From Colius striatus (Eukaryota; Chordata; Aves; Coliiformes; Coliidae), in assembly GCF_028858725.1 (NCBI RefSeq), contig NC_084769.1, forward strand, positions 1,047,001-1,111,000: a stretch of 64,000 nucleotides of DNA, in the 5' to 3' direction. Positions within the stretch are counted from its first letter, which is position 1. Every line of letters begins with the position of its first letter. This document shows positions 38,401 through 52,000 of the stretch, piece by piece. The position numbers were made by a program, and so were the translations under genes. The notes under the pieces were generated by a model. The model saw nothing but the letters and a program-made list of their open reading frames with translations. It had not been told where the DNA came from and did not search any database.

Positions 38401-40000
38401 CTGACTTTTGGGGCAAAAACAGGATTGTAGTTTCCACTCAGTGGTACTCAACCAGGGTTAGAAGGCAGAGAACAGCCCTGATGATGGACAGAGGAGGTGG
38501 GGGGCTGCTGTGTCCCGGTGCATCCCTGGTATGGGGCGAGGAGGGGGCAACAGCCGAGACCCACCTTGGTGCTGGTGGCAGGAGTGTGGCCCCAGTCAGG
38601 ACTGCTCTGCCTGTCGCAGTGGGCACTCCCCAGCTTTGCAGCAGTTGTACCTGTGCCTGTTTGGCTGCTTAAATGTGCTCTTGTGAGCACATTGGAAGAT
38701 GAGGTGTTCAATTGCTTCACAGGGCCAGGGTGCTCTGTCGGAAGGTTCTGTGGGAGGTTCGGTACCTCTAAGATCCAGAGATCGCTGTTTTTTAAGCCTG
38801 ATGTGGCTTCTGTGATTCTGTGTGATTCTGCAGTTCTGGTGGATTGCTTCTAAATGTTATCCTCTTTAAGGCTGTCCCTGGGTTTGCACGGGTTGTCGTT
38901 TTTTGTCTCAGATATTTCTCCTGTTTTCCTCTGCGCTCACTCCCTGTCAGCTGCTGCGACAGCTCCTCACCTCCCGGCAGGAGGGCAGGGGACCAGCTCT
39001 CCCTGGCAGCCCTGGGAGGCTGCTTTGCTTCCCCAGGCTGCTGGGGTGGGTATTCCCTGCCCCCTGCCCTCTCCAGTTCTAGAAGCTTGTTATGTAAGCA
39101 GCCATACTGTCCTCCAGTTACTGGGCAATTTTGTTTTGGAGCTGTTTAAGTAGCTTGGGATGCTTAGTTTCGACAATTTTATTCTCCTGTTACAAGAAAT
39201 TGCAGACATGGAAGTGTAAAAGCAGGAATCTTTTCCCTGGAAACAGAACTCCTGCAAACAGTGCTTTTTGTCTGGTTTCTAATGGAAGTTGCTCAGTGAA
39301 GGTTCAGGACTATTACGTTTTCAAAACGCAACGTTTCCCTACAGCTGTAAGCGAGCATTTTGAGAAGCCAAGTGATTAGATGCAATAATTCGCCCTTGTG
39401 TGTGTGTATGTTTTACTGTAAAGATCGCTATTTCCCTGGCTGAGGTGTTCAAATAAAATGATTCTGACTCTTGAGTAGTGACATGGCTCTTGCTACCTGT
39501 CTCTGAATTTTGCTTTATGACAGTAGTGAGTGTACTACTGAAACTAAGGGCTTTTTAGTGTAGCATCATGTCAGTTTATATAGATAAAAATATAAATGGC
39601 AGAGGATCCCAAAGAATAGAACCCCCAAGTCATGTATTTATGATACTTATAGCAAGAATCATCTCCTGCTTAACTGAGACCATGAGCAAGAGCAGTAACA
39701 CACAATTGTGCCTGTTACAAATTAATTTCGAGTCATATACAAATGCCTTTTGTCCTGCAAAACCTCTATAGGAATGAATCTTTGTGCTAATTGCTGAAGA
39801 CGGAGCTTATGGAACTTAACTGTAAGGTTTTTACTTCATTTCATTTCCTAACAAAAACAAATACATTTCATAATGTTCACATTACCCCTGTAATCATTTG
39901 TAAGGGAGTAAGGTAGCTGTGTCTGGGAAACACATATTTCCTCCAATCTGTTTGTTTTAGAGTTGTATTTTTGGAGCAGATTTACAAAACAAATACAAAA
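35491..40000. other. Gene desert, unique DNA
   Basis: Repeat-poor sequence with chance frames under about 120 residues. A weak CR1-tail-like TGTGATTCTGTGTGATTCTG lies at 38811-38830. No gene is supported. Confidence 0.5.
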
Positions 40001-40002
40001 TA

Positions 40003-40085
40003 ATCATAGAAGGGCTTCATCTGGAAGAGACCTTTAAGATCATCGAGTCCATCCTTTGTCCCAGCCCTATCAACCACTAGAGTGG
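40003..40085 (-). mobile_element. CR1 LINE 3' terminal remnant
   Basis: An inverted CR1 end: ATCATAGAAGGGCTTCATCT, GAGACCTTTAAGATCATC, GAGTCCATCC. Short and diverged. Confidence 0.65.
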
Positions 40086-40939
40086 TTGGCATGAAGATTT
40101 GAAGCAAGTTACTGATATTAGTGAGAGCAGAGCGAGGTGTTTGGCCAGAATGATCTGCAAACATCTGCTACTGATACCTTTGTTAAATCTTGGAAGAGAA
40201 AGTTGCAGTTTCCCTAAGCAATGCTAGAAATACCTGTGTGCCATGGAGGCGTGGAGCAGGTCTGTTTCCTGCAGTGGTGACAGATGTTTCTGCACCGGAG
40301 TGCAATTTCAGACAGAAATCCTGTGCTGTTTTTAGCCACAAGTCCTTTACAAGTTAAGCAAATATTTAATTGGGATTCATACCATGGTGTTCTTCATTCA
40401 GACAAACAGGAGTCGGAGCGGTTGGGCCTTTGGGTGCGGGAGGAACCATGCCCTCAAATCTCGTGCTTTAGACTGGATTACAAATCAGTGCATGGGAATG
40501 CAGAAGACAGCAATGGATTCCAACTGGTAATGCAGTGCCTCACAAAATGTTACTTCAAAGATGACCCAAAAAGGGCCAGCGTGTCGGTGCGTGCTGGGCT
40601 GGGCAGAGGACCCGGGGCCCTGGATGCTGGCTCGGGGTGATGCTCCCACAGCTCGAGGGGCTTGGGCACCCACACCCATGGCTCAGAAGACAAACAGCAA
40701 GTGTGTCATGTTTTTTAGATGAAAGTAATGTGGGTTTTCCCAAAAAAACAGTTTAGAGATAACCAAAATGTACAGAGACTGGGAATTATGGCCAGTGACT
40801 TCATTTTCCAGATTAACTCTTGCAGAAATAACACAGGCCACAGACGTTTGTGAGAAGGAAGTAGCATTAAAGAGAAGATGTTGAGTCAGAGTAATGGAGT
40901 TTAATGAGCTTGTCATGGGACATGTGGGCAAAATTAATA

Positions 40940-41145
40940 TCAGAAGCACTTTGAGGTAAAGAGTAAGGGTGAGGGAGCCCTGGCCCAGGCTGCCCAGGGA
41001 GGGTGTGGAGACTCCTTCTCGGGAGGTTCCCAAACCCTCCTGGACACGTTCCTGTGCCCCCTGAGCGAGGGGAACCTGCTTCAGCAGGGGCTGGGGCTGG
41101 AGGAGCTCTGAAGGGCCCTTCCCACCCCCAGCATTCTATGATTCA
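40940..41145 (+). mobile_element. CR1 LINE 3' fragment
   Basis: CCAGGCTGCCCAGGGAGGGT, CTCCTGGACACGTTCCTGTG, CAGGGGCTGGGGCTGGAGGA and the final CATTCTATGATTC identify a CR1 of a different subfamily from the other sense copies here. Confidence 0.88.
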
Positions 41146-43369
41146 AAGAGGGAACTGGAGCAGCCCAGTTGTCCCAGAGGTGGGAGTTGTGCAGGATGTG
41201 GTGCTGAGGGGCCTGTTTGAGTGTGGCAGTCGTATTTGTGACTGAGCCAACATTAAGAGTTCTGTTAAACTCCTGCCAGTGCCGGATTGTTTCCCACACT
41301 GCTTGTGCCGTTTGCTGAAGCCGGCGGCTGTGAAGTGCAGCCTTGTAACCCTCGGCTGGTAAAACTTCCCTGTTTAACCCAAGCGGTTGTTGCCTGCATG
41401 CTTCTTTATGGATTCTCTTTGGTCAAGTGGCTCTTTGCATGGATATTTAGCTGGATCCGATTTTAATGAGAAAAACAGTTCAGGTGTGGCTACTCTTAGC
41501 TCATGGAGAATACCAACTGCCAACTCGTACCCCCCCTGGAAAACTGGCTTTTAAATGGAAGTGTTAACACAGCTCTAAGCATATCAAGCTTCTTGTTGTT
41601 GCAGAAATGTGTCATTTTACTCACTGCCATTTGAAGAGACCTGTTTTCAAATCCCACTCGAGTCAGAAACAGAAGTGATCTTGAGAGTCCCCCTAATCCC
41701 TCCTGGATACCCCTCTGTTCCATAAATCACAATAAAGCCTCTCTGCCACACGGTTTGGCAGGGCCAGGCATCGTTGGCAGCTTCTCCGTGGCAGCGGGCT
41801 GGGACTGGGTGAGCAGATGTGCTGCGAGTCTGCTCCATGGTGCAGTGGCACAGCTGTGCAGGGAGGCTTCCACGGCAAATGGATGCATGGGCTTGGCTCC
41901 AGTTTGCAGCTCCTACAGCGAGGCACCTTGGAAGCAATAGGATCTCTGAAGGTAAGGTATTAGGCAGTGCTTTGTCTTCGCAGTGTTTGCAAATAGCATC
42001 GTAAACAGATGATACTGCCTTTAATGAATGTGCTTTGTGTAAGCATTTGTGTTAGAAGGTGATGGAAAAAGAGAAGCAGTTCGTGTAAAAAATGCTTATT
42101 AATTAAGCTTGGGAAGTTTTGTGGAAAACTGGAAGCTGTGATTTTTGTCAGAAGTGCATTAAGGATGGTTCACTTCCCGTGGCAGTCGTGCTTTGCTGAT
42201 GCCAAAGGCTCCCTGAGCCTTCTTCTGAGCGGCGGGTGCTGACCCTGCGGTTCTGCAACTGTGGGCTGAAGGGACCTGACCTCACAGGGCCTTTGATCCC
42301 TTACCTGTGACACAAATTCTCTGCACACCTGGAGACCTGTGCACCCCTGAAGTGCCCATGCAGCCAGAGCACTGAGGCCTTGGCGTGGGAGCTCAGACAC
42401 GTCCCTTGGTGCTTGATGCTCGGGGACCCTGGCTCTGTGGTCAGTGTGAGCTGGACGTGGCAGTGTCATGGAGCCTGCGTGGGAGGGCTGTGCTGGTGCG
42501 GGCTGAGGAGCAGCACCTGAGGCACCCGTGCTGTCAGGGGAGGGCAGATGCTGGGGACAAGTAACCCACAGCCCTTCTGTCTCGCGTTGGTTTTGGCAGC
42601 TCCTGTGACATCGAGGGAGAGCAGGACGTGGCCACTGCAGGATAAACTCAGGAATCTAAATGAGCCCCTGCAGAAGGGAGCTGAAATCTGAATTTATGGC
42701 TGATCCTCTTTGCAGGTGTCGCCACTGCTGGGTTCTTGTGAAGTGTACATTCCCTATAAATGTATAAAACATGTGACTTCATTTGTTAACTTATCTTTCT
42801 CTCCAAGGTGTTTGCAAAGCTGATGACCTCCCTTGCAGGAAGGTCTGACGGCACTGTTAGAGGATGGCCGCCTTTTCCAGCTCTCACGATCACTGAACAG
42901 TGGCTGAATGCTTTGTGCCTTCTTTGGGTTTTGTGGTTTGCTGTTTTTTTCCTTCCCCAGGTAAAGCTCGTGGAAAGCAAAGCCCTGTGCTTTGCTCAGC
43001 AGAGCCGAGGCAGTCTGCCAGCGCTGCTCCAGACTGCGAGGCATGACTGCTTGGTAGGGAAATATCCCCCGTAACCTTCCAGTCCCCGTCCCTCCTTCAG
43101 GGACAAAACAGGGTTTGCTGTGCTGTCAAAACAAGGTGGTTTTCCCTAACAAGATGGGTAGAAAAAGTGCCTTCTCTGTGACTTTCTGACTTATCACAAT
43201 TTTAATTAAGTGAGTTAGCACTTGGATAAAGGGAAAGCTTTACTTTCAATTGGCTGTCCATGTTTTAATTTTAGGTTTTTTTTTTTCCTGCACCATGGCA
43301 GTAGTTAGTCTCATGTGTCAAAGGCTGTTTCCACAATTATGGTTTGCCTAATGGTCCTTTTGTTATAAT
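41146..43369. other. Gene desert, unique DNA
   Basis: No recognisable exon, RNA gene or repeat. A moderately GC-rich patch lies at 42180-42640. Confidence 0.45.
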
Positions 43370-43460
43370 TCATAGGCTAATAGAAGTCAGAGATGGAAAA
43401 GACCTATTAGATTACTGAGTCAATGCCCTGCAAATGCAGGATATAATCTCCCAGATAGAG
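43370..43460 (-). mobile_element. Possible old CR1/L3-like remnant
   Basis: AGTCAGAGATGGAAAAGACC, TAGATTACTGAGTCAATGCC and CTGCAAATGCAGGAT resemble the inverted 3' end of old CR1/L3-type LINEs. Strongly diverged. Confidence 0.35.
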
Positions 43461-45129
43461 GATGTATCGGATATTATTAAACAGATTTTACACTTGATCT
43501 TAGCTAAATTATGGTTCGTAGTCATTCGATTCCTTGACTGGTGTAATAACAATAGCTTCATTTCTGGTTTTGGGAGAGTGTGTGTGTAAGTTTACCATCT
43601 GGCATTTCTCTGTGTCGCCTGTAGATGTGTGTACTTTCTGAGGGAAATGTTACATATTCCTGCTGGACAGCGGTGTGGGCAGAACAGTAAAAGCCATCAG
43701 ATTATCTCCAAGAAAGCCTTTACATTCCTTTTTGCTGGGTTAAAGCGGTGTGAATTATCAACTTGGTAGGGAAAAGAAAGATGGAAAAGGAAAAAAAATG
43801 CTCATCGATGTAAGCATCATTGGGAAATGTTTATGAAGCCCATCTGGATTTGCTAGGCTTCTGAGCTGAACTCTGAATGCCCCTGGATTTGGGCACAAGT
43901 GAACTAAAAATGTGAAGGGAAACTCACTTTAAAAAACCCCACAACAAATCCCCAGAGGGCAAACCTGCTCCAGCTTACCTTGCAGATTACCTTAATGCCG
44001 TGGAGTTGCCTGTTCCCTAGTTCTCTTTCCTCTTTTTAACAGTTTGATTTTCATGCGTCCGTTTAGAATAAACATACCAGCCAGGCAGGATGCCACTGGT
44101 CTGCCTTCAGCTCCTCCTTCACCCACTCCCCTTTTTCTCTGCCTTTTTGGTGGTGAGGTGTTTGCGTGAGGATGTGCTCAGCGCAAGATGAACACCCGCT
44201 GCGGTGTCTCACGCTGTCAGCTCTGTGTGGCTGCTGGCGAGGCCTGCCTTACTCCTCCTTGTTTGAGGAGACCTGAAGAAGTGCTCCTTGTTTGAGTGGG
44301 GTAAATGAAGTGTCTTTCTGCCTGTCACTTATATGAACTGATGTAATACACTGCGTCTGAGGAGCATCTGCTTCTGTCTGAGGAACAGCACTGGTGCTGC
44401 TCTAAGCCGTGCCTCCCTGTTTTGGGATAAAGGCCCTGTAACGAGGGAGTTATCACAGAATCGTGGTTATCCCACAGTTTGGGAAGCAGCTGGAAAAATA
44501 AGAGCAGGAGAGGGAAGGGCATGTTGACTGAAAAGACTGTAAGTAAAAGACGGGTAGGCTTTGTTGTCTCAGAAAGCTGTAGTTAAAATGTGGATGGGTT
44601 TCCTCCAAGACAAGGTGCAACTCTTCACGTTTGAAAAGCTGCCGGTTCTACTTGAACTTCTTAATTGGTGGGCTCTTGATCAAAACCCATTAGTTGAAGG
44701 TAGCCACCCACGTTGCTCCTCTCTGTGTATCAGACTGTGCTCAGTCCTAGTTGATTTTCCCACACAGTCTTCTGAAGGCCTCCAGAACTCAATCTGTGGG
44801 ATTTACAGTAAATTTGCCATCAGTTGTCTTTAGATCTTCCTTGCAAATGGTTTTGGTGATGATGGTGCTGCAGGCCGTGCGAGGGGACCTTGGTAGCTGT
44901 GACGCAGTGTGAGGAGGTGGCTGTGTCCTCGGTGAGGGTCGTGGGGCTGGGGGCTGAAGCATGTGCACCCATGCCCAGACAGTGGGCACTGAAGGAAGAG
45001 CTGGGGCTTATCTGCCTCTTGTGAGATTATTTTTTTGGGGGTGGGCATACTTTAACTGAACTGCTTTTGATTACATGGAGTTAATATATGACATCAGTTT
45101 GACCTGCAGTTTATTTTCAGTGCTGTTTT
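43461..45129. other. Gene desert, unique DNA
   Basis: No supportable feature seen. Confidence 0.45.
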
Positions 45130-45130
45130 C

Positions 45131-45335
45131 ATAGAATCATTACAGTTGGAAAAGACTTAAGATCATCTGGTCCAACCAGTAACCTCCCACTGCCAGGTCC
45201 ACCACTAACCCATGACCCTCAGCACCTCATCTATGCATGTTTTCAATACCTCTCTAGGGATAGTGATTCCACCACCACTGTGAGCAGCCCATTTCAGTGT
45301 TTAACCACCCTCTTGTCCACTTTTCCAAGTATAGA
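45131..45335 (-). mobile_element. CR1 LINE 3' fragment
   Basis: It begins CATAGAATCATTACAGTTGG and continues AAGATCATCTGGTCCAACC, CACTAACCCATGACCCTCAG and CACCACTGTGAGCAGCCCAT, typical of an inverted CR1. Confidence 0.85.
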
Positions 45336-47884
45336 TTTATTGTGTAGTATCTCAGCGAGCGAGTCTGGCCATTCTGCTGTTAAAAACAGTTGTCATCAAA
45401 TACGTGGGGAAAAAAATTGGAATGTAAACATGAACATTGCAAAGACTGAGCAGAAAGTTTTCAGATTTTTAGAAGGAGCTGTAGAAGTAGAAATTATTAC
45501 AGCAGCAGGCTTGTGTACTTCATAATCTCATGTGCCTGAAAAGAGGAGTCCATAATGTACTCGTACAGTGTTTTTCTTCCTACGACTATCACTGCAGCAG
45601 GTATTATCTTGAAGAGAATGACATAATACTGTTTCCTGAGAGTTATGTGAAGTACAAACCATGTAATATCTATCAAAATGCAGCTTCTAAAAGCAGTTGC
45701 CTGAGACCATTTCTTTCCAAACTGAGTGGAGACTCTGAGTACCTGCAACAATGTGAGAGATGAGACTGCTTTCCAGGGGGAGTTTTGTAAGGAGTCCTCT
45801 ACCATTAAGACATGCTGAAGTGATATGAGTAAAGGTGCTCTCTGTTGATAAAATGGTAAGCTTTTTGTCTTGGCTGGGTTGATGAGCAAGCAGAAGGACT
45901 TTGTAAAATGTCCACGTGTTTGTAGGCTTTCCTGTAGTTGCTGTGAAGTGCATTGATTTTTATACAGAAAGATTTGTTTGTCACTGCGTTGTTTCACGTA
46001 TGGAGAGGACACTGATGATGCTGTTTTTCCCTCTTCCTTGGTGTGCAGTTTCTGCAGCTGACCTGCACAGTACCAAGGTGACAGACAGTGAGAAAGGAAG
46101 CACGAAAAGAGTAAGGTAGTGAGTAAAAAATTGTCCTCAGCAGCAGCAAGGAGCGCTTGGAAAAACTGTGCACAGGGGACATCTTTCTGCATGGCACAGA
46201 AAGGGTTTTCTACATCGTGAGCACATTCCCCCTGTAGCAGGTACACGTATGGAGCCTTCGCTGTGCCCTTTACCTGTCAAACCGTATTGGATCTCAGTTT
46301 TCCTCCTCAGGGTCTATAATAAGCTTTAAAAACAATATATGAAATATGCCTCAAGGACCACAAAACATTGGAAGCCAGGATTCCTGGAGCGTTAATAGGG
46401 GAAAAAGTGCTGCATGTCCTGAAGCCATTTGTTTACCCAGCGTTATGGTGTGCCTGGGAAGCGTATGGCATGGTGTGCCAGCGAGTGAGGGAAGGCACCC
46501 TTGGTCTGGGGTCAGGAACAGGGGATTTTTCTCTTCCTTTACTGGTTGCCCTACCTGGATTGTAACTGGACAGTCATTTACAACTCGGATGATGAGATGC
46601 AATTAAGGACTTCTTGTAACAATCTGATTTGCCTGTCGCGTTATAGGGGGTGACACTCTTGGGAGACATGTGTTGAAGCTTTCAAAATGATTATGGTGTG
46701 TGAGGATACAAAGGACATGGGTGATAGAATTTGTTGGATCCGAGATGCCTGCTGTAGAAGTGTTGTGCACACATTCTTATGAACAGCTCAGTCCTGTAGC
46801 TTTCTTTGGAGAAACAGAACAGATTATGAAGGACTCTGAGCTAGGATTAACATTCTGTATTCAAGTTTAACGGCATTTATTAATAGGAATAGAGGCTCCT
46901 TTTCTTAAAAAAAACCTCACAAAATTGAAGCCAAAATTTGGAGGGGAAAAAAACCTTCTAAACAAAGTTTGGTGCTACATGTGATTCTAGTGATGTGAGA
47001 GTTATGGTTTATTTTTCCTATGAGATTATTTTACTGTGCTTGGTTACATTTGAAGGTATATGGTTATGTTTGGATGTCTCTGCTTAATCCTTGTGCAGGC
47101 AGTCTTCAGCTTCAGTAGGAACTTACACCAGTAGGGAGTAAATTAAAGTGTAAGTTTTGGAACATGACTCTTCTCCATTAAAAGAGATTCATAATTTATT
47201 CATTAATTTGAATTACTTTACTAATAATCAAGATTAAAACATGAATCCTCAAGATCAATAAATAGGCAGTAAGCATACAAATGATAAGCACAGTTTAGGC
47301 ATACAAACACTAGGATTAAGCTGAAAATGGAGAAATTAAGTTCTCCATTGCAGGTCTTGAAATGGGAAATTTTCCCAGAGGAGTTCACCATCAGGCTGGT
47401 GGCACTGCTGAATAGTTACCAGCATGGTCTCACAGCTCAGCTCTTCTCTAAAGACTGAAGTTGGTCTTCCCAACACCACAGTCTGATCCTCTTAGTAGGT
47501 GACAAACTGTCCTCTTTGGAGCAAGCCTGGGTCACAAGGTGAGGAGGTGGTCCTTGCTGTGGCCTGGATTCTCCTCCTCCAGCAACAGCAGATGGATTTA
47601 TTTTTAACTACTTATTCCTGTGGTAATGTCTCTCCTGGCTACTCCTGTTTGAAAATAGAAATGTGCTCACTGAAATGTAATGTATTTAGAAACAGCATTC
47701 CCCGAGAAAGATGTATGCAACGTGGAAGAGTAGCCTTTGAAATATATAGCCAAAGCAAAAAAGGCTGACACACCTGGGGTCTTGCATTCACTTGTCAGGA
47801 CTCTAGCATGTCTTGTTAAAAGCTCATAAAAGGCAGTTGCAGAGCTGTAGCTTCATAACCTGCCTCAATTCCTGCCTGTTGCAA
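45336..47884. other. Gene desert, unique DNA
   Basis: A 249-codon minus-strand open frame (45497-46246) is present. It has no recognised domain or codon bias typical of genes and is probably chance. Confidence 0.45.
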
Positions 47885-48007
47885 AGCCATGTGGCTGTAG
47901 GGCCGAGGGACATGGGTTAGTGGTGGCTGTGATAGTGCTGTGGGAGTGGTTTGGACTTGATGAGCTTAAAGGTCTTTTCCAACCTCAGTGATTCTGTAAT
48001 TTGACGA
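47885..48007 (+). mobile_element. CR1 LINE 3' terminal fragment
   Basis: ACATGGGTTAGTGGTGGCTG, TTGGACTTGATGAGCTTAAA, GGTCTTTTCCAACCTCAGTG and ATTCTGTAATTTGACGATTC. Confidence 0.88.
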
Positions 48008-48954
48008 TTCCCTGGCTCCAAGCACATATCAGGTGCATGTTTGTCCACTGTTTCTGAGCCCTCCCTGGGCTGCTGTTGGAATCATGACCTGCTCAGGGAG
48101 GATTGTGTCCCTCTGGGCTGGGCTCAGGCAGGGTGGCCCTGGAGGCTCACAGCTCCAGGCAGAGCTCTGCCAGCCCGTGGCTGATCTCTCCAGTTCAACT
48201 GATTGTATGAAAGTCCTTCTTCAAAATGAAACCACCAAATGTGTAACAAATGTTTGAGGAATAAATACACAAGTGTGATTTGATTACACTGAAGTGATGA
48301 GTCAGCTGGTGGGTATTGCCTGCAGTGTCCCAAGACTGGGCATGGGGCAGGTAGGTTGTTCCTCCCGAGAGGCAGCCAGTTATTAGAAGAATTTGACCAT
48401 TTATTTCCACTGACTAATCGGACTAGGAGTATGAGTTATGAGTCCTCTCACTCTTTGGCCTTTCAGAATAGATTACCTGCAGTGACAAGAAGAACTAAAT
48501 ACTAATCCATGTGTAGCTTTAGGATGGAAATTCGATTATTAGTTTTACATGGTGCTGAAAAAACCCAACAACCAAACAACAACCCAAAACACAGTCGATC
48601 CGCTCACCCCCTTGATATTTAAATGCAGACCCTTTCTTGTTTTGCAGAAGGTAGTTTTCAGAGGAAGCCTAATGTAAGCAAACTGTGCTATAATGCAGAT
48701 TACATCTGAGACTCGTTGGGCAGCACCATCCTGGCGCACCCACAGGTTTTGCTGGTGAATATTTAATAAGTGTTCCTAGAACCTTTGGTGCTTCAGTGTC
48801 CGGTAATACTGCTCTGAAGCACAACCAGGAACATTTCACAATCCACAGACAGGGTTTGCTGTGTGGCAGGGCACCTCAATAAACCTCCCCTTCCTGGTTG
48901 CCAGAACATAGTTAATGCTTCTGCTCCATAAAAGATCATTTCTTTCTAGGGAGA

Positions 48955-49085
48955 ATTAAAGCAAACGGAATGGGAACGGCCCATATGCATAAACCATGTA
49001 CGGTTATTCTTACAATTACGAGTAAGATAGTGATAATTACCATGGCAATTTGTTTCTATATGGATGAGATTTCTTCAGATAGATG
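48955..49085. promoter_or_regulatory. Candidate conserved noncoding element
   Basis: Repeat-free; contains CCCATATGCATAAACCATG (octamer-like/forkhead-like), TTACAATTACGAG and GATAATTACCATGGCAATTT. Inference from composition only. Confidence 0.22.
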
Positions 49086-52000
49086 CAGAAATATCTCTTG
49101 CCTGTCTCTGTATCCTTATGTTTAGCTTCTCTGCGAGATAAAGGTTTCATAGCAAACATTTTAAGGAAATTGATGGTGCTTACAGGAAAGCCTCGTTTTT
49201 AAAAATGTTATAACATTTTTCACTAGTCATATAACTATCTAAATAAAAAGTTGTCCTTAAGAGTTCCCATAGCATATTTAATATCCAAGGAGGATCTTGG
49301 CAGCTAATCAAGTGAGGGAAAAATGCACAAGTGCGTCATCACCCATATTGCTGGTTTGAATGAACATGGGAAGCTGAAAGCTAACAGGGTTGCTCTGTGG
49401 CCCTGCTGGCTTTTCCAAGCTTGTCTTAAACTCTGTCCCACAGAGGCAGGTGGTGCCTTGGTCACCTGTGGATTCGTCAATGCCATATGTTCTTTATTGG
49501 TTTACCTGCAAACCTGCCCTTAGTAGCTTCTCTGCTGGCTCTGAAACTCACCATTAGTGCCAAAAGAAAAGATCCGTTTTGCCCACACAGAAGTCAATGG
49601 CATGCAGAAGTGGTTATTTACCAGAAGAATTGATTCATCAAGTAAACTATTGAGTAAGGGCGGCAAAATTAATTGGACGACATGTTTTAACAAGCGGAAT
49701 GCGACTGGCTTTACTGTGTGTGTTCGTGAGAGTGGCAGTGGCTCTGCCTTTGGGTTTAGGGTCCCCTGTGCAGTTGCTTCCAACGTAAATCTGGATTTCT
49801 GCATCCACTTCTGGAATGTTACTCTTTGCTCTTAACTTTGTAGAGATCAACATTGCATTCTTTAGTTAACAGCCCTCCTAAAATTGAGAAGCGTTAGCAA
49901 CAGGTGAACTTGGCTTAGGTTATGGTTAAAATGTACATTGGGAAGAATCATGTACACGTTTCTGCAATGAGGGATTTAATTAAGTCAGTTTATTATTGTA
50001 CAGATTCAGAGCCATGTGTTTTTGCATAGACCTGGAAAAATGCCTCATGAAATACATTTGTAATGCAAGACTGAAGCTCATTCCCTTTTTCCCTCTAGAT
50101 GAGAATGGAGTCCTTTTCCCAAACCTAGTAAGTATATGCATACATATATGTATTTTATTACATTGAGTGTGCTTATTCACCATCCTCTGTGATGTTTAGG
50201 TAAGTGCTGCTGTCTGCCTTGAAGTGTCCCATCACACGTGCTTATTTGAAGTGCATGTGCCATATATGCAGGGAAATGAAACCTGAGGTTGGTTTTCCTG
50301 TAGTTTCGGCCAATATGGTTTCATTTGTACTTTTTACACAAAATTTAGCTTGAACATTGAAGGTGTTTATGCCCAGAAAATGCTTTTCATTCTGTTTTGC
50401 AGGTTTCAGGTTGATGTTGTAATCTCAAGGAGGTGGTAGAGATGCCTGACTCTCTGGGTTAGGATCTGTAGCCTCCCAAAAGCCAAGTGAACCAGGTGTA
50501 TTCTAATTAACTAGAAGAAGCTACATAAACAGTATCAAATGGCATACTGAGATGAATCTGTGATTAAGATGTTCCAAAATGGAGTGAAAAAATTAGTCTT
50601 TGATACCTATGCTCTGGTTCTGACTTAACAGGAGACCAATAAGAGATGAGTCGAACATTGACTGCAGGGTGATTTTTTTTCCCCTCTGTTTATTCCATAT
50701 GGAATTAGAATTGGCCTTTTTTTATAGTTCTGTTGCACACAATGGAAACGTTTTGCATAGTTTGTCATGGCTACATTTTGGTTCTGCCAGCCCAAGGAGT
50801 AGTGGCTATTGAAAAACTCACCCATAATCCTACAGGCAGAGCCCTTCTGGAGAGCTGCACTTCTGACTGGTTGAACTTTTGTGAATAGCAGCATTTTGTC
50901 AACAGCTAGATCCGTTCTCCATGCCAACTGCCTGCTTCTCGTGTTGTGTAATTACGGAGTCCAAAATGGAACTCAAAAGCTGAAAGCTCAGGAACGGCTT
51001 GATCTCCTGTTCTTACACAGAGGACTTGGGGTTCAGCTCAGTCGCATCCCAAGCGTGTTTTTAGGACAGTTCTTCTCATGGCTGTGTTAAGAGACTGTTT
51101 CCACATTGATATGTGCATTTCTTGCCTGCTAGGCATTGTCTAATTCTGCAGGTAAGACTCAGTGGCATCCACAGGGACTGAGCCCACAGACTCTTTGTTA
51201 TTACTATCAGTGCACCTTCATTAATGTTAGTAAGTGACCGTGTTCTGCACCAGCATCTATGGCACCGTGAGTCAGGTACTGGTTCTCTTGTAGAGCAGAT
51301 CGAGGTATCACAGAGGTGTGTTGTGGAATAAATGTCCCATGAATTGAGAGCAAATGTCTTGATTTTGAGGGTGTTTTCTTTTTCTTTCCCTGGTGGAGTT
51401 GTGTTGTGAAATAGGAGTGTTCTAGTGTATTAGCAATATCTCTGCTGCTTTCGTAAGCTGGAGTCTAGGTCATGACGACATACAGCATTTTAAACAGTGG
51501 CAAGATGCTTTACTTAGTTTGGTAATATTTTTATTGTTTAATATTACCTTAGAATTAGACATCTGCCTCTATTAACTATGTTTGTTACTTGAAATACAAA
51601 CTGTCTGTGTTACAGGACAAACCTTATCATTTTAGATTACAGGCAAACCCCCAATTTCTCTCCTTTAAGGGAAAATCAAAATGATTGAGATAGAACCTCA
51701 CACAGTGCTGAAAGGAATGGTTTATTATTTGAGCTACTCTGATTTGAAGCTGTCTAAATGATAGGAGCAGCAGAAATCTCGTGCCAAGGCACATACAGGC
51801 ATGGTAAGGGAAAGAAGCAGAGCTTCTACCCATAACCACTCTTTTAAAACAGAGTTCGACAGGACTGTGGAGCAGGCAGGAAGCTGTAATGCTCACAGGC
51901 TGTGTCACACCGTGTACAGCACTGTTTGGAGAAGCCCAAGGATTGTCTCACCTTGTACCAGGTATCATCTGCTCTCAGGAAGTTGCCCGAGAGCCGCAGA

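Noticed and set aside
45497-46246. 249-codon minus-strand frame in the gene desert
   Set aside because: No recognisable domain; AT-rich chance frame of a length that can occur once in 64 kb. A protein search would decide.
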